Assembly (NCBI RefSeq): GCF_026544205.1 | Contig: NZ_JALNUI010000015.1 | Location: 31,821-95,820, forward strand | Reading direction: 5' to 3' | DNA from: Curtobacterium sp. GC_Cur_3 | Lineage (GTDB): Bacteria > Actinomycetota > Actinomycetes > Actinomycetales > Microbacteriaceae | DNA: 64,000 bases | Shown here: in pieces, positions 47,826 through 57,305 of the stretch | How the letters are laid out: every line of letters starts with the position of its first letter | How positions within the stretch are numbered: the first letter of the stretch is position 1 | Position numbers and translations under genes: made by a program | Notes under the pieces: generated by a model | Seen by the model: only the letters and a program-made list of their open reading frames with translations | Databases searched by the model: none | Told to the model about the DNA's origin: nothing

Positions 47826-49406
47826 TCAGGCCGGCGTCAGCAGCCCGTCGAGCACCAGGTCGCGCGCCGCGGGCAGCAGGTCCGCGGCGAGCGCCTGCTC
47901 GTCCACGCCGGTGATCTGCGCGAGCGCCCCGACGATCGCCGCCACGGACAGCTCCCCGTCGCAGGCCCCGACGAACGCGGCGAGCGCGGTGTCGGCGTCC
48001 ACGCGACGACCGAAGCCGCCGCCCTGCACGAGCGTCATCACGGTCGGGTCGTCGTTGCCCGGCCAGTAGAAGCGCTCCTCGGTCACGTCGCCGGCGACGC
48101 GCAGGTGCGCCGACGCGAGCGCGACGTCGTCGTGCGCGGCCAGCCACTCAGCGGCGTCGAGGACCCGTGCCACCGTGGCTCCGAGGCCCGCGGGGTTGGA
48201 CCCGAGCGTCTCAGGGACGCGCTCGAACCGCCGGAGCCCAGCCGGGCCTCCCGACCGTGGCTTCCGGACCACGACGTAGCCGAAGCCGACCCCGATGACC
48301 CGGCGTTCCTGGAAGTCGTCGAGCCAGGCGCCGACCAGCCGGTCGAACGTCGGCGTGCCGGGCTTGGTGCCGCCGTCGCGGATCCAGGTCTCGGCGTAGC
48401 GGTTCGGGTCCTGGCGCTCGCGCTCGACGACCCAGACGTCCAGGTCGGTGTCGGCGAACCACCCGCGGACGCGGTCCAGGCCGTCGACGCCCCAGTGGTG
48501 TTCCCAGTTGCCGAGGAGCTGCGCGGTGCCGCCGGGCTCCAGGTGGTCGGCGAGACCGCGGAGCACGGTCTCGACGAGCGCGTCGCCGACCATGCCGCCG
48601 TCGCGGTACTCGTAGGACGGCACACCCTCGGTGCGGGGCGTGATGACGAAGGGCGGGTTCGAGACGATGCGGTCGAAGCGCTCCCCCGCCACCGGCTCGA
48701 ACAGCGAGCCGAGCCGGAACTCGATGCCGTCCAGGCCGTTCAGCTCCGCGTTGAAGCGGGCGATGTCGAGTGCGCGACGGGAGATGTCGGTCGCGACGAC
48801 CTGGTCGGCGAAGCGTCGGGCGTGCATGGCCTGGATGCCGCAGCCGGTGCCGAGGTCGAGCACCCGGCGGACGGGCACGGGGACCTGCAGCCCGCTCAGC
48901 GTGGTGGTGGCCCCGCCGATGCCGAGTACGTGCTCCTCGTCGAGCGCGGCGCCGAGCGCGAGCTCCCCGAGGTCCGAGACGATCCACCAGCTGCCGGCAC
49001 CCGCGTCGTCGACGAACGCGTACGGGCGCAGGTCCACCGCGGGTCGCACCTGGCCGGCGTCGTCGACCGTGTCCACGTCGGGGCCGTCGGTCTCCTCCAC
49101 CCGGACGATCCCGGCGCGCACGAGCTCGTCGACGCCCACGGAGGGGAACGCTGCGTCGGCCGCTGTCCGCGCGACCGGCAGTCCGAGCACGAACAGCGTG
49201 GCCAGGGTGCCGAGCGGGGACGACTCCCGTGCGGCGAGGGCACGGAGCGCGGGCACCCTGTTGCCACGGTGGAGCGCAGCGGCGGCGTCCGCGCCCCAGA
49301 GCCCGTCGACCCCGTCGACGGTGAAGCCCGCGGACGTCAGGTCCGCGGCGAGCGCCGAGGTGATCGCCGGGTCGGCGACGACCTCGGGCAGCGTGTGCGT
49401 GCTCAT
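47826..49406 (-). CDS. Class I SAM methyltransferase with NPPF motif
   Basis: 526 residues from the ATG at 49406. SAM-binding motif VLDLGTGCGIQAMHA and the catalytic NPPF (SNPPFVITPR) identify a HemK/RlmG-type methyltransferase that modifies Gln, or adenine/guanine in RNA. The N-terminal ~150 residues look like a helical recognition domain and the C-terminal ~130 another. The ATG overlaps the stop of the ArsR gene upstream (ATGA), so the two are translationally coupled. Confidence 0.82.
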   Translation of the reverse strand: MSTHTLPEVVADPAITSALAADLTSAGFTVDGVDGLWGADAAAALHRGNRVPALRALAARESSPLGTLATLFVLGLPVARTAADAAFPSVGVDELVRAGIVRVEETDGPDVDTVDDAGQVRPAVDLRPYAFVDDAGAGSWWIVSDLGELALGAALDEEHVLGIGGATTTLSGLQVPVPVRRVLDLGTGCGIQAMHARRFADQVVATDISRRALDIARFNAELNGLDGIEFRLGSLFEPVAGERFDRIVSNPPFVITPRTEGVPSYEYRDGGMVGDALVETVLRGLADHLEPGGTAQLLGNWEHHWGVDGLDRVRGWFADTDLDVWVVERERQDPNRYAETWIRDGGTKPGTPTFDRLVGAWLDDFQERRVIGVGFGYVVVRKPRSGGPAGLRRFERVPETLGSNPAGLGATVARVLDAAEWLAAHDDVALASAHLRVAGDVTEERFYWPGNDDPTVMTLVQGGGFGRRVDADTALAAFVGACDGELSVAAIVGALAQITGVDEQALAADLLPAARDLVLDGLLTPA

Positions 49407-49768
49407 GCGACCAGGTCCGACCGCATCAGCGCCGCGGGGACCTGCCACGCCATCACCAGGTCGAGCAGGCCCGGGAAGCGCTGCTGCACGTCCTCGACCC
49501 GCACGCGGCTGATCCGAGTCAGGCCTTCCAGGTGCTGCTCGAGGAGGCCTGCCTCACGCAGGACGCGGAAGTGGTGCGTCAGCGTGGACTTCGGTCGGTC
49601 GATGCCGACCCACCCGCAGGAGCGCTCACCACCGGCGGCGTCGACGAGGTACCGGTGCAGGATCGCGAGTCGGATCGGGTCCGACAGGGCATCCAGCACG
49701 ACGGGGAGGTCCATCTCGGCCGGGGACGGCTGCGGCAGCCGTTCGGGGGCATCGACGCGCTCGGGCAT
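49403..49768 (-). CDS. ArsR-family HTH regulator
   Basis: 121 residues from the ATG at 49768. The winged HTH LDALSDPIRLAILHRYL ... KSTLTHHFRVLREAGLLEQH is typical. No metal-binding cysteine pair is clear. It diverges from the MFS transporter at 49890 with two GTACGA-N6-TCGTAC operators between, so it likely represses that transporter. Its stop overlaps the methyltransferase start. Confidence 0.87.
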   Translation of the reverse strand: MPERVDAPERLPQPSPAEMDLPVVLDALSDPIRLAILHRYLVDAAGGERSCGWVGIDRPKSTLTHHFRVLREAGLLEQHLEGLTRISRVRVEDVQQRFPGLLDLVMAWQVPAALMRSDLVA

Positions 49769-49798
49769 GGACGGGACGCTACCAGGGTTCCCCTCCCA

Positions 49799-49857
49799 GT
49801 ACGACTTGCGTCGTACAGCGGTCGTGCGGTACCAATGCGGTACGACCCGACTCGTAC
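49799..49857. promoter_or_regulatory. Two matching operators of the ArsR/MFS divergon
   Basis: GTACGA-N6-TCGTAC at 49799-49816 (perfect, N6 CTTGCG) and again at 49840-49857 (N6 CCCGAC), 41 bp apart, in the 121-bp gap between the starts. Confidence 0.78.
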
Positions 49858-49889
49858 AACGAACGCTCGGACAAGGAAAGGGACCCACC

Positions 49890-51146
49890 ATGCAGTCCAC
49901 TCGCTCGGTCGCCGGGTTCTGGATCATCGCGGCGCTGCTGCTCGTGTCGCTGGCGTCCTCGGCCGTCCCGTCGCCGATCTACCCGGTGTACGCCGCCGAG
50001 TGGCACCTGACCCCGCTCATGCTCACAGCCGTGTTCGCGATCTACGTCGCCGGACTGCTGGCGAGCCTGCTCGTCGCCGGGCGGCTGTCCGACCACGTCG
50101 GGCGGAAGCCGGTGCTCGTGGCCGGTGGTATCGGGCTGGCCGTCTCGCTCGGGCTCTTCGCCGTCGCGGACGGCCTCGGGGCACTCATCCTCGACCGGGT
50201 GCTGCAGGGCGTCTCCGTCGGGCTGCTCATCGGCGCACTCGGTGCAGCGCTCATCGACAACTCGCTCGAGCGCCACCCCACCCTCGCCGGCGTCCTGAAC
50301 GGAGCCGTCCCGCCGATCGCGCTCGCCACCGGCGCCCTGTCGAGCGGTGCCCTGGTCGAGTGGGGCCCAGCGCCCGAGCAGTTCGTCTACCTGCTGTTCG
50401 GCGTGCTCCTCGTGCTCATGCTCGTCGCGCTCGTCGTCGTCCCGGAGCAGGTCACCCGGCGTCCGGGAGCCCTGCGCTCCCTCCGCCCGACGATCGCCGT
50501 GCCGCGGTCCTCGCGTCGGCTGTTCCGCGGCGTCGCGGGCTCACTCGTGGCGAGCTGGGCACTCGGAGGCCTGTTCCTCTCGCTCGTGCCCTCGGCCCTC
50601 GGCGCGGTCTTCGGCATCGACAACCACTTCGCCGCCGGGGCGCTCATCGCCGTCGTCACCGGCGTCGGCGCCGCGACGGGCATCGCGATCCAGCGGCTCG
50701 ACGCCCGCGTCGGGGTGCTCATCGGCCTGGTCGCGCTCATCCTCGGGCCGGTCGTCACGGTCGGCTTCGTGTTCGCGCACTCCCTGCCGGGGCTCGTCGT
50801 CGGCAGTGCGATCGCCGGTGTCGGCTTCGGCGCGGGGTTCCAGGCGCCGCTCCGGATGCTGCTCGCGACGGCCGCCCCGACGCACCGTGCCGGGCTGCTC
50901 TCGACGATCTACGTCGTCAGCTACCTGGCGTTCGGCGTGCCGGCCGTCATCGGGGGCCTGCTCGAACCGACGGTCGGCCTCGTGCCCGTCATCGCCGGGT
51001 ACGGCGCGTTCATCGTCCTCGCCGCCGGCGTCGCCCTCGTGCTGCAGCTCGTGTCGAAGGACGCCGCCGTGGTCGAGGAGCACGCGTCCGAGGTCCTCGA
51101 GCGCACCGCGACCGGCTCGATCCGCACCGCCGCAGCAGCCGACTGA
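49890..51146 (+). CDS. MFS transporter under ArsR control
   Basis: 418 residues, twelve hydrophobic helices; GRLSDHVGRKPVLV is the helix 2-3 loop and the tail after KDAAVVEEHASEVLE is cytoplasmic. The ATG at 49890 follows AAGGAAAGG. The regulator at 49403 suggests that an inducer which the pump exports is sensed. Substrate unknown. Confidence 0.87.
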   Translation: MQSTRSVAGFWIIAALLLVSLASSAVPSPIYPVYAAEWHLTPLMLTAVFAIYVAGLLASLLVAGRLSDHVGRKPVLVAGGIGLAVSLGLFAVADGLGALILDRVLQGVSVGLLIGALGAALIDNSLERHPTLAGVLNGAVPPIALATGALSSGALVEWGPAPEQFVYLLFGVLLVLMLVALVVVPEQVTRRPGALRSLRPTIAVPRSSRRLFRGVAGSLVASWALGGLFLSLVPSALGAVFGIDNHFAAGALIAVVTGVGAATGIAIQRLDARVGVLIGLVALILGPVVTVGFVFAHSLPGLVVGSAIAGVGFGAGFQAPLRMLLATAAPTHRAGLLSTIYVVSYLAFGVPAVIGGLLEPTVGLVPVIAGYGAFIVLAAGVALVLQLVSKDAAVVEEHASEVLERTATGSIRTAAAAD

Positions 51147-51289
51147 CCCCGCACCGTGCGCGGTTCCTCGGATGGTGCGAGCTTGTCCGCCCCGTGCAGC
51201 CCCACAACCTCGCACCGAGTGGTCAACCCCGCACGACGCCGGACCGGGCACGATGCCCGGCCCCACACGACGCCGACCCACCCCGAGCG

Positions 51290-51712
51290 CTAGTGCCCGG
51301 GCCGCGCCTGTCGCCCCATGGTCCGGTGGGCGTCCTCGTGGGCAGCGTCGACGTCCGCCTTGTTGCGGTCGGCCATCCGGCGCAGCCACCGGGGCCCGCG
51401 TGCCTTCGCCCAGTCCCAGAACCGGTGGAGCTGCGCCCGGAGCCACGTGATGATCCGGTGGAAGAAGTGGAACTCGCTGGCCAGGATCGTCAGGCCGATG
51501 AACACCACGAGCCACCCGGGCCCCGGCAGCGGCACCAGGATCAGCCCGATGATGACGACGAGCCCGCCGACGATGCCGATCAGCACCTTCCAGAACAGGT
51601 GCACGTGCGGCCGGGCGTGGATCCAGGCGCGCATGTCGTGGAACCACCGGAACCGCTGCGGCCGTGCAGCATCCGCTGCGCTCGCAGTGGGGTGGTCCCG
51701 GTCCGCCTCCAT
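51290..51712 (-). CDS. TIGR02611-type PGPGW transmembrane protein
   Basis: 140 residues from the ATG at 51712. The core LILVPLPGPGWLVVFIGLTILA carries the PGPGW motif, flanked by an additional helix; the C-terminus is Arg-rich. This small family is common in actinobacteria. Function unknown. Confidence 0.8.
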   Translation of the reverse strand: MEADRDHPTASAADAARPQRFRWFHDMRAWIHARPHVHLFWKVLIGIVGGLVVIIGLILVPLPGPGWLVVFIGLTILASEFHFFHRIITWLRAQLHRFWDWAKARGPRWLRRMADRNKADVDAAHEDAHRTMGRQARPGH

Positions 51713-51834
51713 GCGGGAACGGTAGGGCTCGCGGCTGAGAATCACCGGCGCAGCGGGTGACCGTCGCCTCCGTCGGGGACGGCGGCCGAGCCTCCGGACC
51801 GGGTCACGTCACCATGCGGCGGACGGGAGGCTCA

Positions 51835-52170
51835 TCACGCGTGCGCGACGCAGGTCGCGGCCCACGGGACCGCCGCCAGCCGTGCCTCCGGGATCGGCTC
51901 GCCGCCGACGGCGCACGTCCCGTAGGTGCCCGCGTCGAGCCGGGCCAGCGCCGCGTCGACCAGCCCGATCCGGTTCCGGGCGTCGTCCCGCACCGGGCCG
52001 AGCGAGCCGCGTTCCCAGGCGAGCGTCGCGCCCTCGGGGTCGTGTTCGTCGTCCGTGTTCGCGCCGTCGCGGGCGTCGCTGACGTCCCGCATGCTCCGTT
52101 CGACGTCGGCCAGCAGCTTCTCGGACCGCGCCCGTTCGTCGGTCAGCGCCTGGCGCGGGTCGAACTCCAT
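51835..52170 (-). CDS. TraR/DksA-type protein with a degenerate zinc finger
   Basis: 111 residues from the ATG at 52170. An N-terminal coiled coil (ERARSEKLLADVERSMRDV) is followed by YGTCAVGGEPIPEARL and ATCVAH, which align to the DksA C4 zinc finger, but the second and fourth Cys are Gly and His. Zinc may be lost or bound differently. DksA-type proteins enter the RNA polymerase secondary channel. A half-copy of the palindromic repeat touches its stop at 51820. Confidence 0.75.
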   Translation of the reverse strand: MEFDPRQALTDERARSEKLLADVERSMRDVSDARDGANTDDEHDPEGATLAWERGSLGPVRDDARNRIGLVDAALARLDAGTYGTCAVGGEPIPEARLAAVPWAATCVAHA

Positions 52171-52225
52171 GGGGCCGACCGTAGTCGTGCGGAATGGCCA
52201 CCCGTGCGGATGCGTTTGCATCGAC

Positions 52226-53257
52226 ATGACCAAGATCGGATTCCTGTCGTTCGGACACTGGGGCGACATGCCGGGGTCGAGGGTGCGCAGCGGTCGTGAG
52301 GCACTGGTGCAGGGCATCGACCTCGCGGTGGCTGCCGAGGAGGCCGGTGTGGACGGCGCGTACTTCCGCGTCCACCACTTCGCGCAGCAGCAGGCGGCCC
52401 CGTTCCCGCTCCTGTCCGCGATCGCCGCCCGGACCAGCCGCATCGAGATCGGCACCGGCGTGATCGACATGCGCTACGAGAACCCGCTCTACATGGCGGA
52501 GGAGGCGGCAGCGACCGACCTCATCTCCGGCGGCCGACTGCAGCTCGGCGTGAGCCGTGGGTCACCCGAGACCGCGCAGGCCGGGTACCAGTCCTTCGGC
52601 TACGTGCCCGAGGCCTCCGACCCGAACGGTGCCGACCTGGCCCGCGCGCACACGAGCGTCTTCCGTCGCGCGATCGCCGGCGAACCGATGGCGAACGCGA
52701 ACCCGCAGATGACCGGGGCCGAGGGGTCGCTCCCGATCCTGCCGCTCTCCGACGGACTCGGCGACCGGATCTGGTGGGGCGCCGGCACCCGCGCCACCGC
52801 GGAGTGGACGGCCGAGCAGGGCATGAACCTGATGTCCTCGACCCTCCTCACCGAGGACACCGGCGTGCCGTTCGACGAGCTCCAGGCCGAGCAGATCGAG
52901 CGCTTCCGCCGAGTGTGGGCGGAGTCGGGCTGGGAGCGCACGCCCCGGGTCTCGGTGTCGCGCAGCATCATCCCGATCATCGACGACGAGTCGCAGCACT
53001 ACTTCGGCCTCCGTGCGCAGGCCGAGGGCTCGGATCAGGTCGGGTACCTCGACGGCGGCCTCGCCCGGTTCGGCCGCTCGTACATCGGCTCGCCCGAGGA
53101 CCTCGTCGCAGAGCTCGCCGCGGACGCCGCGGTGCGGGCTGCCGACACGGTGCTCGTCACGGTTCCGAACCAGCTCGGCGTCGACTTCAACGCCCGGCAG
53201 CTGGCCGCGGTCGCCGCGGTCATGCGCGAGGTGGACGCCGCACCCGTCCCCGCCTGA
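52226..53257 (+). CDS. Luciferase-like (LLM) flavin-dependent oxidoreductase
   Basis: 343 residues from the ATG at 52226. The same TIM-barrel signatures as the gene at 44738: TKIGFLSFGHWG, GTGVIDMRYENPLYMAEE and LISGGRLQLGVSRGS. The two are paralogues of one enzyme class. It diverges from the DksA-like gene with 55 bp between starts. Substrate unknown. Confidence 0.85.
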   Translation: MTKIGFLSFGHWGDMPGSRVRSGREALVQGIDLAVAAEEAGVDGAYFRVHHFAQQQAAPFPLLSAIAARTSRIEIGTGVIDMRYENPLYMAEEAAATDLISGGRLQLGVSRGSPETAQAGYQSFGYVPEASDPNGADLARAHTSVFRRAIAGEPMANANPQMTGAEGSLPILPLSDGLGDRIWWGAGTRATAEWTAEQGMNLMSSTLLTEDTGVPFDELQAEQIERFRRVWAESGWERTPRVSVSRSIIPIIDDESQHYFGLRAQAEGSDQVGYLDGGLARFGRSYIGSPEDLVAELAADAAVRAADTVLVTVPNQLGVDFNARQLAAVAAVMREVDAAPVPA

Positions 53258-53370
53258 GCCACACCGGCCGCCTGTCCCCCTTCCTGCCGACACCCGGGTT
53301 GGGACTGGGGCAGGCGGCAGCGTCGTCATAGCGTCAGAGAGCACCTTCCACCCGTTCTCAGGAGCTCCCC

Positions 53371-53811
53371 GTGACGCTGCCGGCCGCAGGCTGGTTCCCG
53401 GACCCCCGGGAGTCCGCCCGTCTCCGTTGGTGGGACGGCCGTGCCTGGGGTGACGCCACGAGGCCGCTCCCGAGCCGCCCGGTCGAGGCGGTCCGGCCCA
53501 TCGTGGTCACACCCACCGGCCCGGCCTTCTCGGTGCTGACGCGCCCGGTCGAGAGCCGCACGGTGGCCTACGGCGCCGGAGCCGCGCAGCGCTTCTGTGT
53601 GATGACGTGCCTGGCCGTCGTGCTGGCGGTCGTGTCCGTGGCGCTGAACCCCTGGGGTGCCTGCAGTGTGCTCGGGTTCGCGGCTGGGGTGGCCGGGCTC
53701 GTCCGCCCGAACGCGACCGGGGCGTGGCGTCCTGTGGCGCGGAGCCTGTCGGCCTCGGCGATGGTCGTGGCGCTGGCGACGGGCGTCGTCGCCGTGTCCC
53801 ACATGTTCTGA
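53371..53811 (+). CDS. DUF2510 domain membrane protein
   Basis: 146 residues from a GTG. AGWFPDPRESARLRWWDGRAWG is DUF2510 at the N-terminus, followed by three hydrophobic segments. A frequent actinobacterial architecture with unknown function. It converges with xerD, 21 bp away. Confidence 0.82.
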   Translation: MTLPAAGWFPDPRESARLRWWDGRAWGDATRPLPSRPVEAVRPIVVTPTGPAFSVLTRPVESRTVAYGAGAAQRFCVMTCLAVVLAVVSVALNPWGACSVLGFAAGVAGLVRPNATGAWRPVARSLSASAMVVALATGVVAVSHMF

Positions 53812-53832
53812 CGCGCCACGCCCGCGCCCGCG

Positions 53833-54828
53833 CTACCGCCGCGCCCGCGGGTGCGCCGTCTGGTACACGTCCCGCAGCATGTCCGCCGTCACCATCGTGT
53901 AGATCTGCGTCGTCGCGACGCTCGCGTGCCCCAGGAGCTCCTGCACCACGCGCACGTCCGCCCCGCCCTCGAGCAGGTGCGTCGCGAACGAGTGCCGGAA
54001 CGTGTGCGGTGACACGTGCTCGGCGAGGTCGGCACCAGCGGCAGCCGCCTGGATCACGAGCCAGGCGCTCTGGCGGGACAGCCGCGCACCCCGGGCACCG
54101 AGGAACAGCGCCGGCGTCGAGCTACCCCGTGCGGCGAACAGCGGCCGGGCCCGCACCAGGTAGGCCTCGACCGCGGCCCGGGCGTAGCTGCCGAGCGGCA
54201 CGATGCGCTGCTTGTTCCCCTTGCCGGTGACCCGCACCACGGAGACGTCGGTGTCGGCGTCCGCGGCGTCGTCGAGCCCGGACAGCGTCGTGACGTCGTC
54301 CACGGACAACCCGACGGCCTCGGTGATGCGCGCACCCGTGGCGTACAGGAGCTCGAGCAGCGCCCGGTCGCGGAGCTGCACGGGGTCGTCGCCCTCCACC
54401 GCTCCGAGGAGCCGTTCCATGTCGTGCACCGAGATCGCCTTCGGCAGCCGCATCGGGGCCTTCGGCGGTCGGACGGAGGCGCCGGGGTCGAGCGGCAGCC
54501 AGCTCTCCCCCGCAGCGAACGCGCTGAACGAGCGCACCGAGCTGAGCATCCGGGCGACGGACCGCGGCGCCAGTGGCACGGGCTCGCGTGTGGCCAGGTG
54601 CGTCACGAACCCGGCGAGGTCCGCCCGTGCGAGCCGCCCGACGTCGGTCACCACCGACGCACCGCCCGCTCGGTCAGCACCGGCCGACGACACCTCGGGC
54701 TGCATCGCGATCCACTCGGCGAACGTCGTCAGGTCGCGCCGGTAGGCGGACAGCGTGTGGTCGGAGAGTCCGCGTTCGATGGCGACGTGCCGCAGGTAGG
54801 TCTCGGTGGCACGGTCGAGCGGGATCAC
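53833..54828 (-). CDS. xerD: Tyrosine recombinase XerD
   Basis: 331 residues from a GTG. Catalytic residues are visible: [12 protein letters not shown] (Arg), GKGNKQRIV (Lys), [15 protein letters not shown] (His-Arg), [14 protein letters not shown] (His, Tyr nucleophile). With XerC it resolves chromosome dimers at dif. Its place next to the NUDIX and pyrG genes is the conserved housekeeping position, so it is not a phage integrase. The SAM-like N-terminal domain is normal length. Confidence 0.9.
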   Translation of the reverse strand: MIPLDRATETYLRHVAIERGLSDHTLSAYRRDLTTFAEWIAMQPEVSSAGADRAGGASVVTDVGRLARADLAGFVTHLATREPVPLAPRSVARMLSSVRSFSAFAAGESWLPLDPGASVRPPKAPMRLPKAISVHDMERLLGAVEGDDPVQLRDRALLELLYATGARITEAVGLSVDDVTTLSGLDDAADADTDVSVVRVTGKGNKQRIVPLGSYARAAVEAYLVRARPLFAARGSSTPALFLGARGARLSRQSAWLVIQAAAAGADLAEHVSPHTFRHSFATHLLEGGADVRVVQELLGHASVATTQIYTMVTADMLRDVYQTAHPRARR

Positions 54829-54856
54829 CCGACGAGGCTAGCGCCCACCCAGCCCA

Positions 54857-55423
54857 TCAGCCGCGTTCGAGCGCGTCCACGGCGAGCGCCGCGACGATCA
54901 GGGCGGAGTTGTGGATGCGGCCCGCGAAGATGCCCTCGAGCACCTCGGCCCGGGGGACCCAGCGCACGACGATGTCGGCTTCCTCGGCCTCACGCTCGAA
55001 GGCCGACGACGTCGCCGTGACGCCCCGCGCGCGGAAGATCTCGATGAACTCGTTGCTGCCGCCGGACGAGGTGTTGTAGTGCACGAGCGGCTCCCACGTC
55101 TCCGCCTGCACGTCGGCCTCTTCGGCGAGCTCACGCTGCGCGGCGACGAGGTGGTCCTCCCCCGGCTTGTCGAGCAGCCCGGCCGGCAGCTCCCAGTCGC
55201 GCAGGTGCACGGGGTGCCGGTACTGCTGGATGACGAGCACGCGGCCCTCGTCGTCCTCGGCGTAGACCGCGACGGCGCCGGTGTGGTCGATGTACTCGCG
55301 CACCATGCCGTCGCCGTACGCCACGGTGTCGCGGCGGACGTTCCAGACGGCGCCCTCGTACACGAGCGCGGAGTCGGTCACGTCGAAGGATGCGGATTCG
55401 TCAGCGATGGGTGCGTCAGTCAC
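54857..55423 (-). CDS. NUDIX hydrolase, ADP-ribose pyrophosphatase-like
   Basis: 188 residues from a GTG at 55423, preceded by GGGGGT. Nudix box GLLDKPGEDHLV ... RELAEEADV, with the final Gly replaced by Ala, plus YRHPVHLRDWELPAG, the usual ADPRase lead. It hydrolyses ADP-ribose or related NDP-sugars. It lies 28 bp from xerD in the conserved minus-strand run. Confidence 0.87.
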   Translation of the reverse strand: MTDAPIADESASFDVTDSALVYEGAVWNVRRDTVAYGDGMVREYIDHTGAVAVYAEDDEGRVLVIQQYRHPVHLRDWELPAGLLDKPGEDHLVAAQRELAEEADVQAETWEPLVHYNTSSGGSNEFIEIFRARGVTATSSAFEREAEEADIVVRWVPRAEVLEGIFAGRIHNSALIVAALAVDALERG

Positions 55424-55465
55424 ACCCCCATCAAACCAGCGAGCGCCATGCACGCGACCACAGAC

Positions 55466-55507
55466 GGACGGGAGGCTCGGTGCCAGCTGACACCGAGCCT
55501 CCCGTCC
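55466..55507. repeat. Dispersed 42-bp palindrome, copy 9
   Basis: One mismatch (GGTGCCAGCTGACACC core) and perfect outer arms. Located between the NUDIX start (55423) and the pyrG stop (55525), both minus strand, so it ends the pyrG transcript. Confidence 0.82.
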
Positions 55508-55524
55508 GTCACGTGGTGACGCGA

Positions 55525-57237
55525 CTACGCGACCTGCTCCGACTCCGGGTCGAAGAGGCGGGATGCCTCGTTCCGCGCGATCGCGGCCTCGACGAGGCCC
55601 GCGAAGAGCGGGTGCGCGTTGTTCGGCCGCGAGCGCAGCTCGGGGTGCGCCTGCGTGCCGATGTAGAACGGGTGCTCCGCACGGTCCAGCTCGACGTACT
55701 CGACGAGCGTGCCGTCGGGCGAGGTGCCGGAGAACACCAGGCCAGCGTCGGCGATCTGCTGGCGGTACGTGTTGTTGACCTCGTAGCGGTGACGGTGCCG
55801 CTCGGACGCCTCGGGTGCTCCGTAGAGCGACGCGGCGAGTGAGCCCTCGGTGAAGTGGGCGGGGTAGAGGCCCAGGCGCATCGTGCCGCCGAGGTCGCCA
55901 CCGGCGATGATGTCCACCTGCTCGGCCATCGTCGCGATGACGGGGGTTGAGGTCTCCGGGTCGAACTCGGAGCTCGAGGCGTCGACCAGGCCGGCCTCGT
56001 GCCGGGCGTACTCGATGACCATGCACTGCAGGCCGAGGCACAGGCCGAGCGTGGGGATCTGGTTCTCGCGCGCGAACTTCAGCGCACCGAGCTTGCCCTC
56101 GATCCCGCGCACGCCGAAGCCGCCGGGGACGCAGATGCCGTCGACGTCGCCGAGCTGCTTGGCGGCACCTTCGGGCGTGGTGCAGTCGTCGGACACGACC
56201 CACTTCAGCGTGACCTTGGCGTTGTGCGCGAAGCCACCGGCACGGAGCGCCTCGGTGACGGACAGGTAGGCGTCCGGCAGGTCGATGTACTTGCCGACCA
56301 GGGCGATGGTGACGTCCTTCTTCGGCTCGTGCACCGCGCGCAGCACCGGGTTCCACGAGGTCCAGTCCACGGCGCCGGCCTCGAGGTGCAGGGCGTCGAC
56401 GATGACCTGGTCGAGGCCCTGGCTGTTGAGCAGCGTCGGCAGGTCGTAGATCGAGGGCACGTCCACGGCGTTCACCACGGCGTCCTCGTCTACGTCGCAC
56501 ATGAGCGCGATCTTGCGCTTGTTCGAGTCTGACACCGGGCGGTCCGAGCGGAGCACGAGGGCGTCGGGCTGGATGCCGATCGAGCGGAGCGCGGCGACGG
56601 AGTGCTGCGTCGGCTTCGTCTTCTGCTCACCGGAGGCGTTCATGAACGGCACCAGCGACACGTGCACGAAGAACACGTTGTTGCGGCCGAGCTCGTGACG
56701 CACCTGACGCGCGGACTCGAGGAACGGCTGGGACTCGATGTCGCCGACGGTGCCACCGACCTCGGTGATGATGACGTCGGGCTGCGGGTCGTTCCCCGCC
56801 TGCTCGCGCATCCGACGCTTGATCTCGTCGGTGATGTGCGGGATGACCTGCACCGTGTCGCCGAGGTACTCGCCGCGGCGCTCCTTGGCGATGACCGTCG
56901 AGTACACCTGCCCGGTCGTGACGTTCGCCGACTGCGACAGGTTGATGTCGAGGAAGCGTTCGTAGTGCCCGATGTCGAGGTCCGTCTCGGCGCCGTCGTC
57001 GGTCACGAAGACCTCGCCGTGCTGGAACGGGTTCATGGTGCCCGGGTCCACGTTGAGGTACGGGTCGAGCTTCTGCATGACGACCTTGAGGCCGCGAGCC
57101 GTGAGGAGGTTGCCGAGGCTGGCCGCCGTCAGGCCCTTGCCGAGAGACGAGACGACCCCGCCGGTCACGAAGATCTGCTTCGTCACCTTCGGGGTCGGGA
57201 TGCTTGCCTGGGTACCGCTGCTGAGAGTGTCCGCCAC
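55525..57237 (-). CDS. pyrG: CTP synthase
   Basis: 570 residues. The synthetase half starts [21 protein letters not shown] (P-loop) and contains [11 protein letters not shown]; the glutaminase half has GLCLGLQCM (Cys nucleophile) and the His-Glu pair in [12 protein letters not shown]. It makes CTP from UTP, ATP and glutamine. About 20 residues precede the conserved start, as is common in actinobacteria. Confidence 0.95.
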   Translation of the reverse strand: MADTLSSGTQASIPTPKVTKQIFVTGGVVSSLGKGLTAASLGNLLTARGLKVVMQKLDPYLNVDPGTMNPFQHGEVFVTDDGAETDLDIGHYERFLDINLSQSANVTTGQVYSTVIAKERRGEYLGDTVQVIPHITDEIKRRMREQAGNDPQPDVIITEVGGTVGDIESQPFLESARQVRHELGRNNVFFVHVSLVPFMNASGEQKTKPTQHSVAALRSIGIQPDALVLRSDRPVSDSNKRKIALMCDVDEDAVVNAVDVPSIYDLPTLLNSQGLDQVIVDALHLEAGAVDWTSWNPVLRAVHEPKKDVTIALVGKYIDLPDAYLSVTEALRAGGFAHNAKVTLKWVVSDDCTTPEGAAKQLGDVDGICVPGGFGVRGIEGKLGALKFARENQIPTLGLCLGLQCMVIEYARHEAGLVDASSSEFDPETSTPVIATMAEQVDIIAGGDLGGTMRLGLYPAHFTEGSLAASLYGAPEASERHRHRYEVNNTYRQQIADAGLVFSGTSPDGTLVEYVELDRAEHPFYIGTQAHPELRSRPNNAHPLFAGLVEAAIARNEASRLFDPESEQVA

Positions 57238-57305
57238 GGGGTTCCATCGTACGTCAGAAGTGCCGGGAGGCGCGACTCGCGTTCGCCGGGCGCGTCTCGC
57301 CGTGG

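Noticed and set aside
53833..54828. Phage or island integrase reading for the tyrosine recombinase
   Set aside because: Sequence and the pyrG/NUDIX neighbourhood match chromosomal XerD.
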